64,000 nucleotides of DNA, from the NCBI GenBank assembly GCA_963815495.1, contig CAWFGW010000031.1, positions 1-64,000 on the forward strand, read 5' to 3'. Both the position numbers and the translations under genes were made by a program. Of this stretch, positions 52,022-61,230 are shown piece by piece; position 1 is the first letter of the stretch; each line of letters opens with the position of its first letter. The DNA is from CAWFGW01 sp963815495 (GTDB lineage Bacteria; Bacteroidota; Bacteroidia; Cytophagales; JAAEPT01). Under the pieces are notes generated by a model. That model was not told the DNA's origin, did not search any database, and worked only from the letters and a program-made list of their open reading frames with translations.

Positions 52022-55000
52022 ATGAGTGAAGTAATATTAAAAGCGCTCACGCAACTTTTTGCTATAATCACAAAACAAGACTCTGGTGCAACAGAAGCTG
52101 AGTTTAAATTTATAGAACAATTCTTCAAATTAAGACTAAATCCAATTGAAGTAACTCCATACATCGATTTATTTTACACCTTTTACTCCGAAAAGAAAGG
52201 TTCAAATGAAATTAATATTCAAAAAGAAAACGAAAAAACACTTCGGAGGTCAAAACTAACATCTATGAGAGATTCATTAAAAACACTCTCTATATGTAAA
52301 AAAATCAACAATACACTTACCCAAAAACAAAAAATAGTAGTACTAGTTGAATTAATAGAATTAGCAAATTATGATTCAAATTTTACCAAAAAGCGAAAAC
52401 AAATAATTGACACTGTAGCAATAGTTTTTAATATTTCCAATGAAGAATATTTGGCTATTAAAACATTCGTAACAAGCTTTGACAGCAAAGATTTAAATCA
52501 CGAATCAATATTAATAATATCTTCTGATAAACCGTCAACAAGCAAAACTCGTCATATTAATTTAAAGCTTTCAACTAGTACAATCATTTTCTTGCAGGTT
52601 AAAAGTGTTAATCTCTATTTTTTAAAAAAAATTGGGCCAGATGTAATTAAACTCAATAACATTGAGATCGACCATAATCAAATCCATTTGTATACTAATG
52701 GCAGTACACTTGCTATTAGTAATGGTGAATCCATCTATTTTAGCGATTTAGTCGCACATTATAACAACACTAGATTAACTTCTCAGGTTTCATTTAACTG
52801 TCATAATGTCAATTACAAATTCCCAAATGGCACCAAAGGACTTCATGACATAAATATTTCTGAAAACAGAGGAGGTCTGATAGGTATTATGGGAGGTAGT
52901 GGCGCTGGAAAAACAACACTTTTAAATGTATTAGCAGGTATTGATAAACCTTCTTCTGGAGAAATAACTATAAATGGATATAATATCCATCAAGAATCAG
53001 ACACAATACAAGGATTAATTGGATATATAGCTCAGGATGATTTACTTATTGAAGAATTAACTGTTTATGATAACTTATACTTTAATGCAAAGTTATGTTT
53101 CAAAAATAAACCTGATGCTGAAATAAAAAAAACAGTAATAACCACTTTAAGTAATTTAGGTCTTATTCACATTAAAGATTTGAAAGTGGGAAGTGTTTTA
53201 AATAAAAAAATAAGTGGCGGACAACGAAAGAGACTAAATATAGCTCTAGAATTAATTCGAGAGCCAGCCGTGTTGTTTGTTGATGAACCAACATCAGGTT
53301 TATCTTCTCGTGATTCTAACAATGTAATTGACTTATTAAAAGAATTATCTCATAGAGGCAAACTTATTTTTGTTGTTATACATCAACCATCTTCAGAAAT
53401 CTATAAAAAATTTGATAAAATGTTTTTCTTAGATAATGGTGGGTATCCAATTTTTTATGGTAATCCAATTGATGCAGTTATCTATTTCAAAAAAATAACA
53501 AATCAAATCAACAGCTATCAAGGGCAATGCTCTGAATGCGGAAATGTTAATCCAGAGCAAATATTTGATTTGATTGAAGCCAGAGTTGTAAATGAATTTG
53601 GGGAAACGACTATGCAAAGAAAAGTCAGTCCCGCTCAATGGAATGATTATTTTAAAAGTAATCATCAAAGTCTTTCTAACCCAAAAATCAGTACCAAGGA
53701 AAAAGGAGAGTTAAATATTCCAGGCCGATTTAAACAATGGTTAACATTTATTATGCGTGACGGTAAGTCTAAATTAAACAATACAGCTTACTTAATCATA
53801 AACATCCTTGAAGCCCCTCTTTTAGCAATACTTTTAAGTATAATAATACGGTATAATGACGATCCCTATGGCGGTTATTCTTTTGGTTATAATGAAAACA
53901 TACCCGCATACTTATTAATTAGTATCATAATCTCTTTATTTATGGGACTGTCTATAAGTGCTGAAGAAATAATCAAGGATAAAAAAATCTTAAAAAGGGA
54001 AAAATTTTTAAACCTAAGTAAATCAAGTTATCTCCTTTCTAAAATGAGCATATTATTTAGCATTTCAGCATTTCAATCTCTTTCCTTTGTTATTATTGGT
54101 AATTATATTCTTGAAATTCAGGGAATGACAACAAGCTATTGGCTGATACTTTTTTCGTGTGCTTGTATGGCTAATATGATGGGGCTTAATATCTCCGCTA
54201 CTTTTGACAAAGCGGTAACAGTATATATCCTCATTCCCATTTTATTAATCCCCCAAATGATACTAAGCGGAGCTATTTTTGATTTTGAGAAATTAAACCC
54301 TTTACTTTCAACGAAAAATACCCCTCCAATAATATCGGATTTAATGGGCTCACGATGGGCATATGAAGCTTTAACCGTTGAACAATTTAAAAATAATGAA
54401 TATGAGAAAATGTACTTTGATTTGGATCAAAAAATAAGCCACATTAACTTTTATCAAGCATACCTGATACCTGAATTAGAACATATTTTAAATGAATGCG
54501 CATTACTAAGTTCTTCTCAAAAAAGAAATGAGAGTGCTTTAAGACAAAAACTCAATATCTTAAAAAAAGGAATAATTAAATTAAGTAAAGACTTTCCTCA
54601 AACCCACATACCTGTGGAAATCAATACTGATAACTTCATTAATTATACCAATCACAATTACCTATCTTACTTTAATTATCTAAAACAATTACAAAAAATT
54701 CTCAAAATAGATTATAATTTAAACCTTAATAAAAAAAAACAATTGAGTATAATCTTAGATAGGGAATACAAAAAGTTAGGTTATAATTCGTTTGAATCTT
54801 TAAAAAAAGATTACTTCAATCTTAGTCTAGACGATTTATTAAGAAACGTTAATACTAAAGCAAGGATTGAATTACATAAAGGTGAATTCGTCCAAAACAT
54901 TGACCCAATATTTAAATTACCCTCTGAAAATGGTTTCTTCAATTATAGAACTCACTTTTTTTCACCTTCAAAATTAATTTTTGGAAAAAAAATTGGAACT

Positions 55001-55126
55001 TTTTGGTTTAACATTTCCGTATTATGGTTTATGACTTTTATCTTATATATTAGTTTGTATTTCGATATTTTCAAGGTATTAATAAACACATTTAATAGAA
55101 TAACTATTCGCAAACATGAGATTTAA
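52022..55126 (+). CDS. ABCG-type ABC transporter with TerB-like N-terminus
   Basis: The 1034-aa protein is a half-transporter with ATPase and membrane parts fused. Residues 1-150 resemble TerB (LTQLFAIITKQDSGATEAEF, VLVELIELANYDSNFTKKRK). Residues 160-260 may be an FHA-like beta domain (ILIISSDKPSTSKTRHIN, DHNQIHLYTNGSTLAIS). The ATPase has Walker A GGSGAGKTT near residue 292, signature ISGGQRKR near 398 and Walker B VLFVDEPTSG near 420. An ABC2-type membrane domain follows from about 590, with a large soluble helical insert (about 780-990) before the last helix (FWFNISVLWFMTFILYISLY). The substrate is unknown. It follows the phosphatase by 38 bp and overlaps the lipoprotein gene by 11 bp, so all are linked. 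Confidence 0.85.
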   Translation: MSEVILKALTQLFAIITKQDSGATEAEFKFIEQFFKLRLNPIEVTPYIDLFYTFYSEKKGSNEINIQKENEKTLRRSKLTSMRDSLKTLSICKKINNTLTQKQKIVVLVELIELANYDSNFTKKRKQIIDTVAIVFNISNEEYLAIKTFVTSFDSKDLNHESILIISSDKPSTSKTRHINLKLSTSTIIFLQVKSVNLYFLKKIGPDVIKLNNIEIDHNQIHLYTNGSTLAISNGESIYFSDLVAHYNNTRLTSQVSFNCHNVNYKFPNGTKGLHDINISENRGGLIGIMGGSGAGKTTLLNVLAGIDKPSSGEITINGYNIHQESDTIQGLIGYIAQDDLLIEELTVYDNLYFNAKLCFKNKPDAEIKKTVITTLSNLGLIHIKDLKVGSVLNKKISGGQRKRLNIALELIREPAVLFVDEPTSGLSSRDSNNVIDLLKELSHRGKLIFVVIHQPSSEIYKKFDKMFFLDNGGYPIFYGNPIDAVIYFKKITNQINSYQGQCSECGNVNPEQIFDLIEARVVNEFGETTMQRKVSPAQWNDYFKSNHQSLSNPKISTKEKGELNIPGRFKQWLTFIMRDGKSKLNNTAYLIINILEAPLLAILLSIIIRYNDDPYGGYSFGYNENIPAYLLISIIISLFMGLSISAEEIIKDKKILKREKFLNLSKSSYLLSKMSILFSISAFQSLSFVIIGNYILEIQGMTTSYWLILFSCACMANMMGLNISATFDKAVTVYILIPILLIPQMILSGAIFDFEKLNPLLSTKNTPPIISDLMGSRWAYEALTVEQFKNNEYEKMYFDLDQKISHINFYQAYLIPELEHILNECALLSSSQKRNESALRQKLNILKKGIIKLSKDFPQTHIPVEINTDNFINYTNHNYLSYFNYLKQLQKILKIDYNLNLNKKKQLSIILDREYKKLGYNSFESLKKDYFNLSLDDLLRNVNTKARIELHKGEFVQNIDPIFKLPSENGFFNYRTHFFSPSKLIFGKKIGTFWFNISVLWFMTFILYISLYFDIFKVLINTFNRITIRKHEI

Positions 55127-56054
55127 CGCCAAAGAAAAAAAAGGAAAGCTAATATTATCAAGTATTCTTATAATATTAATGGCTTCACTATCTTCTTGCT
55201 CTAGCCCCAAAAAGCCATCTAAAAATGATATTTTAGCATCTCTTGATTCTATTAACCATAAAAATGAGCCCCTTACTATAAACACTGAGGAACTAAACAG
55301 CTTATTTCAATCAATTCCATCACCATTAGAAGTTTCGTTTTTAATAAAGGAAGTAGGTGGGAAATACAATAAAACTTATCTTAACTCTGTCGAAAACAAG
55401 AAAAAATATACTACTGGGCACGAAAAAGCGATTAATCTTGGTGTGTACAGTGCTGACTTAGCATATTCTAACATTTTTAATAAAAATCAAGATGGTATAT
55501 TTTTTTTAGACGCAATCTCAGAACTTGCTAACGAGTTAGATTTAGGTCATTTTTTTGATTATAACACATTAAATAGGCTAATGAAAAACGACAATAATCT
55601 AGACTCACTTTTATTAATCACTACATCAAACTTTGAGAAAATTAACAATTATTTGCAAACTCAGGATAGATCTCAGCTAAGTGTTTTAATAATTGCTGGT
55701 GGGTGGATTGAAGGGCTTAACTTATTATGCAAGGTTAATAAAGCCAATCCTAATGATGATCTTAAAGAAAGAATAGGTGAACAAAAGGTTGTATTGGAAC
55801 AGTTATTGCAATTATTAGAATATTATAAACATGACAAGTATGTAGCTGACCTTACAAATGACTTAAAGGCACTTAACACTATCTTTGATAAAGTTAAAAT
55901 CAATTTAGTTGAGGGAGAATCAAGTTATGAAATAGTTGACGGAGTAATGAAGGTGGTTGACAATAGTTATAGTGAAGTAAGTATAACAGAAGAACAACTT
56001 TCATCTATATCTTCGTCAGTAAAAAACATAAGAAATAAAGTCACAAAAGATTAA
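55116..56054 (+). CDS. Lipoprotein, hypothetical
   Basis: The 312-aa product has a lipoprotein leader (GKLILSSILIILMASLSSCSS, lipobox LSSC near residue 28). The mature protein is predicted to be almost entirely helical, with phrases such as LGVYSADLAYSNIFNKNQDG, FFLDAISELANELDLGHFFD, LSVLIIAGGWIEGLNLLCKV and LSSISSSVKNIRNKVTKD. I know this as a type commonly found in Bacteroidota but cannot name a function. It overlaps the ABC transporter stop by 11 bases, indicating coupled translation and a possible role with that transporter. Reading starts at the first Met, which gives a positively charged n-region before the hydrophobic segment. Confidence 0.75.
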   Translation: MRFNAKEKKGKLILSSILIILMASLSSCSSPKKPSKNDILASLDSINHKNEPLTINTEELNSLFQSIPSPLEVSFLIKEVGGKYNKTYLNSVENKKKYTTGHEKAINLGVYSADLAYSNIFNKNQDGIFFLDAISELANELDLGHFFDYNTLNRLMKNDNNLDSLLLITTSNFEKINNYLQTQDRSQLSVLIIAGGWIEGLNLLCKVNKANPNDDLKERIGEQKVVLEQLLQLLEYYKHDKYVADLTNDLKALNTIFDKVKINLVEGESSYEIVDGVMKVVDNSYSEVSITEEQLSSISSSVKNIRNKVTKD

Positions 56055-56062
56055 TTTCATAT

Positions 56063-56491
56063 ATGAAAAACTTTATAATCATACTATTCTTAACTTCTAC
56101 ACCTACTTTATTCTCACATGGTCAATGTAATCCTCAATCGCACAAAGAATTTTGTGTTGAACAACTTTCACCAGGTTACACTTTTATTAAGTCTTTTCCG
56201 ATTGAAAAAATAAAAACTAATGCAAATGGTGAAATCGAATATTCATTTGTTTTCAGTAAGGGGACTAATTATATGCTTACAATATCTGATAACAATAACA
56301 CCCCTAAAAACATAGAAATTATCTTATATGATCCTCAACACAAGAAATTAATAAGTAACTACGATAAAAAAAGCGATAGTTTTTTCCCAATTCAATATAC
56401 CTGCTCAAATACTGGGGTACATTACATGACATTTAAATACCATGGAAGTGGTGATCAATGTGGTTTGAGTATACTTGGGTTTAAAAGATAA
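56063..56491 (+). CDS. Small secreted protein, hypothetical
   Basis: The 142-aa product is exported (signal peptide MKNFIIILFLTSTPTLFSHG). The mature part of about 120 residues is a likely beta-sandwich (YSFVFSKGTNYMLTISDNNN, IEIILYDPQHKKLISNYDKK, CSNTGVHYMTFKYHGSGDQC). The last phrase resembles the GxYxLxV strands of pre-peptidase C-terminal type domains. Two Cys pairs could form disulphides in the periplasm. It begins 8 bp after the lipoprotein gene, at the end of the sensor-phosphatase-transporter run, and is probably the last gene of that transcript. It converges with porT, whose stop lies 3 bp away. Function is unknown. Confidence 0.7.
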   Translation: MKNFIIILFLTSTPTLFSHGQCNPQSHKEFCVEQLSPGYTFIKSFPIEKIKTNANGEIEYSFVFSKGTNYMLTISDNNNTPKNIEIILYDPQHKKLISNYDKKSDSFFPIQYTCSNTGVHYMTFKYHGSGDQCGLSILGFKR

Positions 56492-56494
56492 ATC

Positions 56495-57223
56495 CTACTC
56501 AAAAAATAAAAATAAGCTAATGGTATAAGTTGTTAATGAGTTGATTGATTGACTTTCTACAGTATCAATTTTATCATGTAGATTAATTAAACCCAGTGAA
56601 AAACGAAGCTCAGGAGAAAACTTGAATAATTCATAGTAGATATCTAACCCAAATCCTGCTTCAATTGATAAATCTTGTCGAGGAATTTTCAAAAGGTCGC
56701 CATTCGCTTCGTCTTTGTTCCCCCCTACAGCAAAACCTGGTTTCAAACCACCAACCATATACATTCTATGATTCCCTCTTCTTTGTGCTTTATATTTTAC
56801 TAACAAAGGAAACTCTATAAAAGAAGATTCAAACCTTAAAGTATTTGTTCCAACTTCTTCGTTCGTTGATTCATAATCAATTAATCGGTTGTAAAATGAC
56901 ACCGTTGGTAATAAACGTAAATCAAAAAATTCAGCTAACCTCATATTCAATATAAACCCTAGAGAAAACGAATAGCTTCCAACAGAACGAATTGATTTAA
57001 AAGAGTCTTGGGTTAAGAAATCATTAGAATGCTTTAACCGAAAAATTGAATAGTTGCTCCCTACAGAAAATCCGTAATGCAAAAATTTATTATCATAATT
57101 AGGTAAATTCATGTGCTGTTTTGTTTGAGAAAACCCAGTCAAACTAACAAAACATAACATGAAAACGATGATTATTTTTGTCCAATATAAATTGAACTTA
57201 TTCCAACTGTTAATGGCTTCCAT
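56495..57223 (-). CDS. porT: PorT-like outer-membrane protein of type IX secretion
   Basis: The 242-aa product is a small outer-membrane beta-barrel protein with a signal segment (TKIIIVFMLCFVSLTGFSQ). The mature part opens NLPNYDNKFLHYGFSVGSNY, then LRLLPTVSFYNRLIDYESTN, ESSFIEFPLLVKYKAQRRGN, MYMVGGLKPGFAVGG and LSIEAGFGLDIYYELFKFSP, the typical sequence of PorT/SprT, which is needed for T9SS-dependent protein export and gliding. The ATG used overlaps the end of ubiE by 52 bases; a later Met at 57160 gives a very short leader, so the longer start is favoured. The ubiE-porT pair is conserved in the phylum. The T9SS-sorted protease elsewhere in this window would be a client. Confidence 0.85.
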   Translation of the reverse strand: MEAINSWNKFNLYWTKIIIVFMLCFVSLTGFSQTKQHMNLPNYDNKFLHYGFSVGSNYSIFRLKHSNDFLTQDSFKSIRSVGSYSFSLGFILNMRLAEFFDLRLLPTVSFYNRLIDYESTNEEVGTNTLRFESSFIEFPLLVKYKAQRRGNHRMYMVGGLKPGFAVGGNKDEANGDLLKIPRQDLSIEAGFGLDIYYELFKFSPELRFSLGLINLHDKIDTVESQSINSLTTYTISLFLFFE

Positions 57224-57906
57224 TTAACTTCTCTAAATCCTTCTTTCTTCATTATTTCCACAAAAGTCTTTCCATCAGGAAAAGCTTTCACTGAATTCGG
57301 TAGGTAAGTATATGCCGAATTGTCTTTTGATATTAACTTCCCAATTAAGGGTAATATTGCGCTAAAATAAAAATTATATAATTGTTTGAAAGGAAAAACA
57401 TATGGTTTTGAAAATTCAAGTATAACTAACTTGCCTTCAGGTTTTATTACCCTATAAATTTCTGACAACCCTTTTTCCAAATCCTGGAAATTTCTAACTC
57501 CAAAGGCAACAGTAACTGCATCAAAAACATTGTCTTTAAAAGATAAGTTTTCAGAGTCCCCCAATTGTAAATCAATTACTTTTTCAAGGTTTAGTTTGTT
57601 TATTTTTTCAATGCCAACATCAAGCATTCCTCTTGAAATATCTATTCCTTTGATTGATTTAGGCTTAAGTATTTTATATGCTTCAATAGCGAAATCCCCA
57701 GTTCCTGTAGCAATGTCAAGCATTACCTGTGGGTTGTCCTTTTTAAGAAGTTTAATTGCTTTCTTCCTCCAATATATATCAATACCTAGGCTCAAAACAT
57801 GATTTAGTAAATCATATCGTTTAGATATGCTGTTAAACATGTTTGCAACCTGATTTTTTTTTGATTCAGAACTATTTGAATACGGAACTACTACTTCTCT
57901 TTCCAA
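57172..57906 (-). CDS. ubiE: Demethylmenaquinone methyltransferase
   Basis: The 244-aa enzyme methylates demethylmenaquinone with S-adenosylmethionine in the last step of menaquinone synthesis, the quinone used by Bacteroidota. Its motifs are NMFNSISKRYDLLNHVLSLG at the N-terminus, the SAM site VMLDIATGTGDFAIEAYKIL, DAVTVAFGVRNFQDLEKGLS and GKLVILEFSKP. The length is standard. The start MEREVVVPYSNSSESKKNQV resembles that of Bacteroidetes UbiE proteins. It is upstream of and overlaps porT, with which it should be co-transcribed, and lies 87 bp downstream of the PorE-like gene's stop. Confidence 0.95.
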   Translation of the reverse strand: MEREVVVPYSNSSESKKNQVANMFNSISKRYDLLNHVLSLGIDIYWRKKAIKLLKKDNPQVMLDIATGTGDFAIEAYKILKPKSIKGIDISRGMLDVGIEKINKLNLEKVIDLQLGDSENLSFKDNVFDAVTVAFGVRNFQDLEKGLSEIYRVIKPEGKLVILEFSKPYVFPFKQLYNFYFSAILPLIGKLISKDNSAYTYLPNSVKAFPDGKTFVEIMKKEGFREVKWKPLTVGISSIYIGQK

Positions 57907-57993
57907 CTAAGTAAATTTTATGTTTCATAACAGTAAACATCACAAGATAAGAATTGTTTCAGAGAACTCCATTTAGAAAGTGGTGTGAGAAAA

Positions 57994-60000
57994 TTATTTA
58001 GACAAAATAGTAAACTCAGTTCGTCTATTCAACTCTCGTCCTTCTTCTTCATCATCATTTGAAGCAAGAGGTCGTTCAGACCCATACCCTACAGCTGTCA
58101 CTCTATCCCCGGCTATACCTTTATTTATTATATAGTCTCTTACAGCACTTGCTCTTTGTCTAGATAACTCTTTATTGTAAGCACTGCCACCGATAAAATC
58201 TGTATGTCCACTTATTTCTATTTTCATAGATGGATTAGCGTTCAACATTTTTACTAATTTTTCAATTTCATTGTAGGACTCTTTTTTCAAAGTAGACTTA
58301 CTAAAATCGAAATATACGTTTCTCATTATGTTCGCTACATTTTCTTTTGGTTTTCTTAAACCTAGTTTTCGCTCTAATACAACTTGTTCTTTTGCTGGTG
58401 AAGGCACTTTTATTTTCACTGTTTGAAATAGATACCCCTCTGATTCTACTAACAGTATTACTAACTTTGAATCTTTATTATTAAAAGAAAAATCAAACTC
58501 TCCAGTAACCTCTCCGCTAAAAAGTTTTTCATCAGTATCTTTATCTACTAACTCTATATAAGCCGTTATTGGTTCCTGAGTGTCATAATCAAAGACTTTA
58601 AAATTTAAAACTACGGCTCCTTTAATGGAATCTATCTTTGATATTGTTGAATCTGAGTCTTTTACCTCACTCCCATCAGCTGGGTAAATTCTATACAAGT
58701 CATTCTCACCTTTACTATCTTCTTTAAAAGTAGCATAATACCCTGTTTTTCCGTCACTTGCCATGGTGAAATATAAGTCATCATCTGTTGAATTAATTGG
58801 ATAACCTAAATTTTGAGGCTTGGACCATAAATTTTCATTGGGGTTATAAACTGATCGATATAGATCATACCCGCCCATGCCATCATGTCCTTTTGAACTA
58901 AAATACAATGTATTGCTTTCAGACACGAAAAAAGGTCCTTCTTCATCATATTCTGTATTAATTTGATTACCTAAATTAATTGGTTCTCCCCATTCGCCAT
59001 TTTCGTTTTTTTCTGCTACATAAATATCTGTAGCGCCTACACCTCCTGGTCGGTCACTTGAAATAAATAATTTATCCCCATCAGAAGTTTCAAAAGCTGA
59101 AACTTCTTTGTACTCAGTATTGATAGGTGCCCCCAATGATTTTGGTTCTTCCCATTCATCATATACTTTTTTTGCCAAAAAAATATCTCCAGCATTTTCT
59201 GTCTTATAGATGTATAAGTCTTCACTAATTGGCGACAAACACAAATTTGACTCATGATTTTCCGAATTAATTTTCGGGCCCATATTTTGAGGTTTAGACC
59301 ATTTTTCACCATCAAAGTTAGAAATCCATATGTCTTCAAAATATTTATTATCTACATCTTTCAATATCCCAACTCCTCCTGCTCTTCTTGATGTAAAAAT
59401 TAGCTTCTTACCATCTTGTGATAAAACTGGTGCATAATCATTTTCTTCAGAATTGATATCTTCACCCAAATTTTCTATCTGAACACTGGTAGGTGAAGAT
59501 ATATAATCCTTAGCATTTCTACATTCGTATATTCTGCGGTCCGCTCTTTCCTTTAATTCTTCCGTATCCAGACCTTCAAAGATCCTTCTATGGATTTCAA
59601 CTTCTTCTTTAAATAGTTTATAATATTCAATAGACTTATCAAACTTATGCGCAAATCGATAACTCTCAGCAATTTTAAAAAGGATCATGTTAGTGTACTC
59701 AGCATCTAAGTCATATGCTTTTAAAAAAAAACCTACTGCTTTAGCTTTACTATGAGACGTTCTTAAATAACACTCACCGAGTTGATAATTTGCTCTAATG
59801 TTATCAGGGTTTTCAGTTATTGCTTGTTGATATAAACCGATAGCGTCTTCAAAATCACCAAAAGCATACATTTCATCTGCTAAATCAACTAATATCTTAT
59901 CCGTTTGAGCAATCGTAGTTATGTGTATAAAGGTCATACACCCCAACAACAAGCTGAAAAATAAACACTTATATTTTATCACATTCAAAGCCTCTTTCAC
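57994..60000 (-). CDS. PorE-like TPR/PD40/CRD/OmpA protein
   Basis: A 668-aa exported protein (leader YKCLFFSLLLGCMTFIHITT). TPR repeats (about residues 35-150, DAIGLYQQAITENPDNIRAN and KSIEYYKLFKEEVE) are followed by PD40/WD40-like propeller strands (about 190-440, NDYAPVLSQDGKKLIFTSRR; GPFFVSESNTLYFSSKGHDG). Then come a carboxypeptidase-regulatory-like domain (about 470-550) and a C-terminal OmpA peptidoglycan-binding domain (about 560-668, ISGHTDFIGGSAYNKELSRQ, VGYGSERPLAS, NRRTEF). This is the architecture of PorE, a T9SS component linking outer-membrane machinery to peptidoglycan. Similar OmpA/PD40 proteins exist in several copies in the phylum, so the PorE call is likely but not certain. 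Proximity to porT adds support. Confidence 0.8.
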   Translation of the reverse strand: MKEALNVIKYKCLFFSLLLGCMTFIHITTIAQTDKILVDLADEMYAFGDFEDAIGLYQQAITENPDNIRANYQLGECYLRTSHSKAKAVGFFLKAYDLDAEYTNMILFKIAESYRFAHKFDKSIEYYKLFKEEVEIHRRIFEGLDTEELKERADRRIYECRNAKDYISSPTSVQIENLGEDINSEENDYAPVLSQDGKKLIFTSRRAGGVGILKDVDNKYFEDIWISNFDGEKWSKPQNMGPKINSENHESNLCLSPISEDLYIYKTENAGDIFLAKKVYDEWEEPKSLGAPINTEYKEVSAFETSDGDKLFISSDRPGGVGATDIYVAEKNENGEWGEPINLGNQINTEYDEEGPFFVSESNTLYFSSKGHDGMGGYDLYRSVYNPNENLWSKPQNLGYPINSTDDDLYFTMASDGKTGYYATFKEDSKGENDLYRIYPADGSEVKDSDSTISKIDSIKGAVVLNFKVFDYDTQEPITAYIELVDKDTDEKLFSGEVTGEFDFSFNNKDSKLVILLVESEGYLFQTVKIKVPSPAKEQVVLERKLGLRKPKENVANIMRNVYFDFSKSTLKKESYNEIEKLVKMLNANPSMKIEISGHTDFIGGSAYNKELSRQRASAVRDYIINKGIAGDRVTAVGYGSERPLASNDDEEEGRELNRRTEFTILSK

Positions 60001-60135
60001 AGTAAATATAATTATACGTTTAAATGATTAGAAAGTTAGAAAATATTGACCGTTAGAATAACTAAATCAATATATTTTGTCTAGTCAATTTAATTTAACC
60101 TCAAGATAAGTTAAACACTTGTCTTAAAAACTTTG

Positions 60136-60143
60136 TACTTTCG
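60136..60143 (+). promoter_or_regulatory. Candidate -7 element upstream of engB
   Basis: TACTTTCG resembles the TAnnTTTG -7 box and lies 11 bp before the engB start, giving a very short leader. A TTG at 60119-60121 is only 14 bp upstream, closer than the usual 19-21 bp spacing, so this is tentative. Confidence 0.3.
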
Positions 60144-60154
60144 GGATAGAAATT

Positions 60155-60763
60155 ATGAAAATAAAACAAGCTAATTTTTCTAAAAGTAGTCAAAGTATAA
60201 ACGAATGTCCTCGACCAGATAGACATGAATACGCTTTCATCGGGAGATCAAATGTTGGTAAGTCAAGTTTAATTAATGCTTTAACAAATAGGAAAAGTTT
60301 AGCTAAAACATCTGGAATACCGGGAAAGACTCAGTTGATAAATCACTTTGAAATTGATAATAATTGGTATTTAGTTGATTTACCAGGTTATGGTTGGGCA
60401 AAAGTTAGTAAAAGTGAAAAAAATAAGTGGGGAAAGTTTATTGAAACATATTTACTTAATCGTGAAAACTTAATTTGTATTTTTTTGCTTATTGATATTC
60501 GTCATGAACCACAAAAAATTGATTTAGAATTTATTGAATGGCTCGGTAATAACCAAAAACCATTCTGCATTGTATTTACAAAGGCTGATAAATTATCTAA
60601 AAACAAAATTACTCAGTCGGTCAGCTTTTATCAAAAAGAATTAACTAAATCGTGGGAAGAGCTGCCCAAAATCTTTATAACATCATCCGTTAACTTAAGT
60701 GGTAAAGAGGATATTTTATCATATATTTCTGAATTAAACAACAGTGTAAAACTGGATTTGTAA
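60155..60763 (+). CDS. engB: Ribosome-biogenesis GTPase EngB (YsxC)
   Basis: The 202-aa essential cytosolic GTPase acts in assembly of the large ribosomal subunit. G1 is GRSNVGKSSLIN (about residues 29-40), G2 TSGIPGKTQ, G3 DLPGYGWAKVS and G4 TKADKL. The G5-like TSSVNLSGK segment lies near the end. The length fits the family. The start codon follows the candidate promoter closely and is supported by the KIKQANFSKSSQ N-terminus. It is divergent from the PorE-like gene (154 bp between starts) and is followed by a promoter overlapping its stop codon, so the next gene is at least partly independent. Confidence 0.95.
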   Translation: MKIKQANFSKSSQSINECPRPDRHEYAFIGRSNVGKSSLINALTNRKSLAKTSGIPGKTQLINHFEIDNNWYLVDLPGYGWAKVSKSEKNKWGKFIETYLLNRENLICIFLLIDIRHEPQKIDLEFIEWLGNNQKPFCIVFTKADKLSKNKITQSVSFYQKELTKSWEELPKIFITSSVNLSGKEDILSYISELNNSVKLDL

Positions 60764-60787
60764 AATCTACTGAATTATATATTTTTG
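60757..60787 (+). promoter_or_regulatory. Bacteroidota-type promoter for the TonB-domain gene
   Basis: TTTG at 60757-60760, a 19-bp spacer and TATTTTTG at 60780-60787 match the TTTG-N19-TAnnTTTG consensus of Bacteroidota sigma-A promoters. The expected transcription start is near 60794, about 23 bp before the start codon at 60817. The -33 box overlaps the last codons of engB. Confidence 0.7.
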
Positions 60788-60816
60788 TAAGATTCACTAA
60801 CATTAAAACACTTGAT

Positions 60817-61212
60817 ATGAAAGAGTTTAAAAGAATTATATTAGCCGTAAGTATTTACCTAATTTCTAGTCTTTTTTCAAACATTCACGCACAGACTGTA
60901 GGGAACACCGCTGGCAGCGCAACAAAAGGTAGTCTACCAATTGCAATTCACTATGAAGGTGGAAAAGATGCATTATTAGAAAAAATACAAGAAATTATGG
61001 TATATCCACCATCTGCAAAAAGAAACAGACGACAAGGTGAGTGCATCATACATTTAACACTGCTTGAAGATGGAACTATCCAATACCCTAAAATAGTTAA
61101 AGAAATAGGTGCTGGAACAGGCGCAGAAGCATTACGAATTGTGAAAACTTTAAAATTTAATGCTCCAGGTTATGTTGCTGAATACAATATTCCAGTTAAA
61201 TTTAGCCTCTAA
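60817..61212 (+). CDS. Exported TonB-C-terminal-domain protein
   Basis: The 131-aa protein has a signal peptide (ILAVSIYLISSLFSNIHAQ) and a single TonB C-terminal domain (IAIHYEGGKDALLEKIQEIM, YPPSAKRNRRQGECIIHLTL, LEDGTIQYPKIVKEIG, ALRIVKTLKFNAPG). In TonB this fold contacts outer-membrane receptors, but here there is no membrane anchor and no proline-rich linker. It is therefore not a conventional TonB; free TonB-C domains of this type are common in Bacteroidota and their role is unclear. Its own promoter lies 30 bp upstream. The DUF5606-type gene follows 18 bp downstream and may share the transcript. Confidence 0.85.
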   Translation: MKEFKRIILAVSIYLISSLFSNIHAQTVGNTAGSATKGSLPIAIHYEGGKDALLEKIQEIMVYPPSAKRNRRQGECIIHLTLLEDGTIQYPKIVKEIGAGTGAEALRIVKTLKFNAPGYVAEYNIPVKFSL

Positions 61213-61230
61213 AATTAGAAATTATCATAT

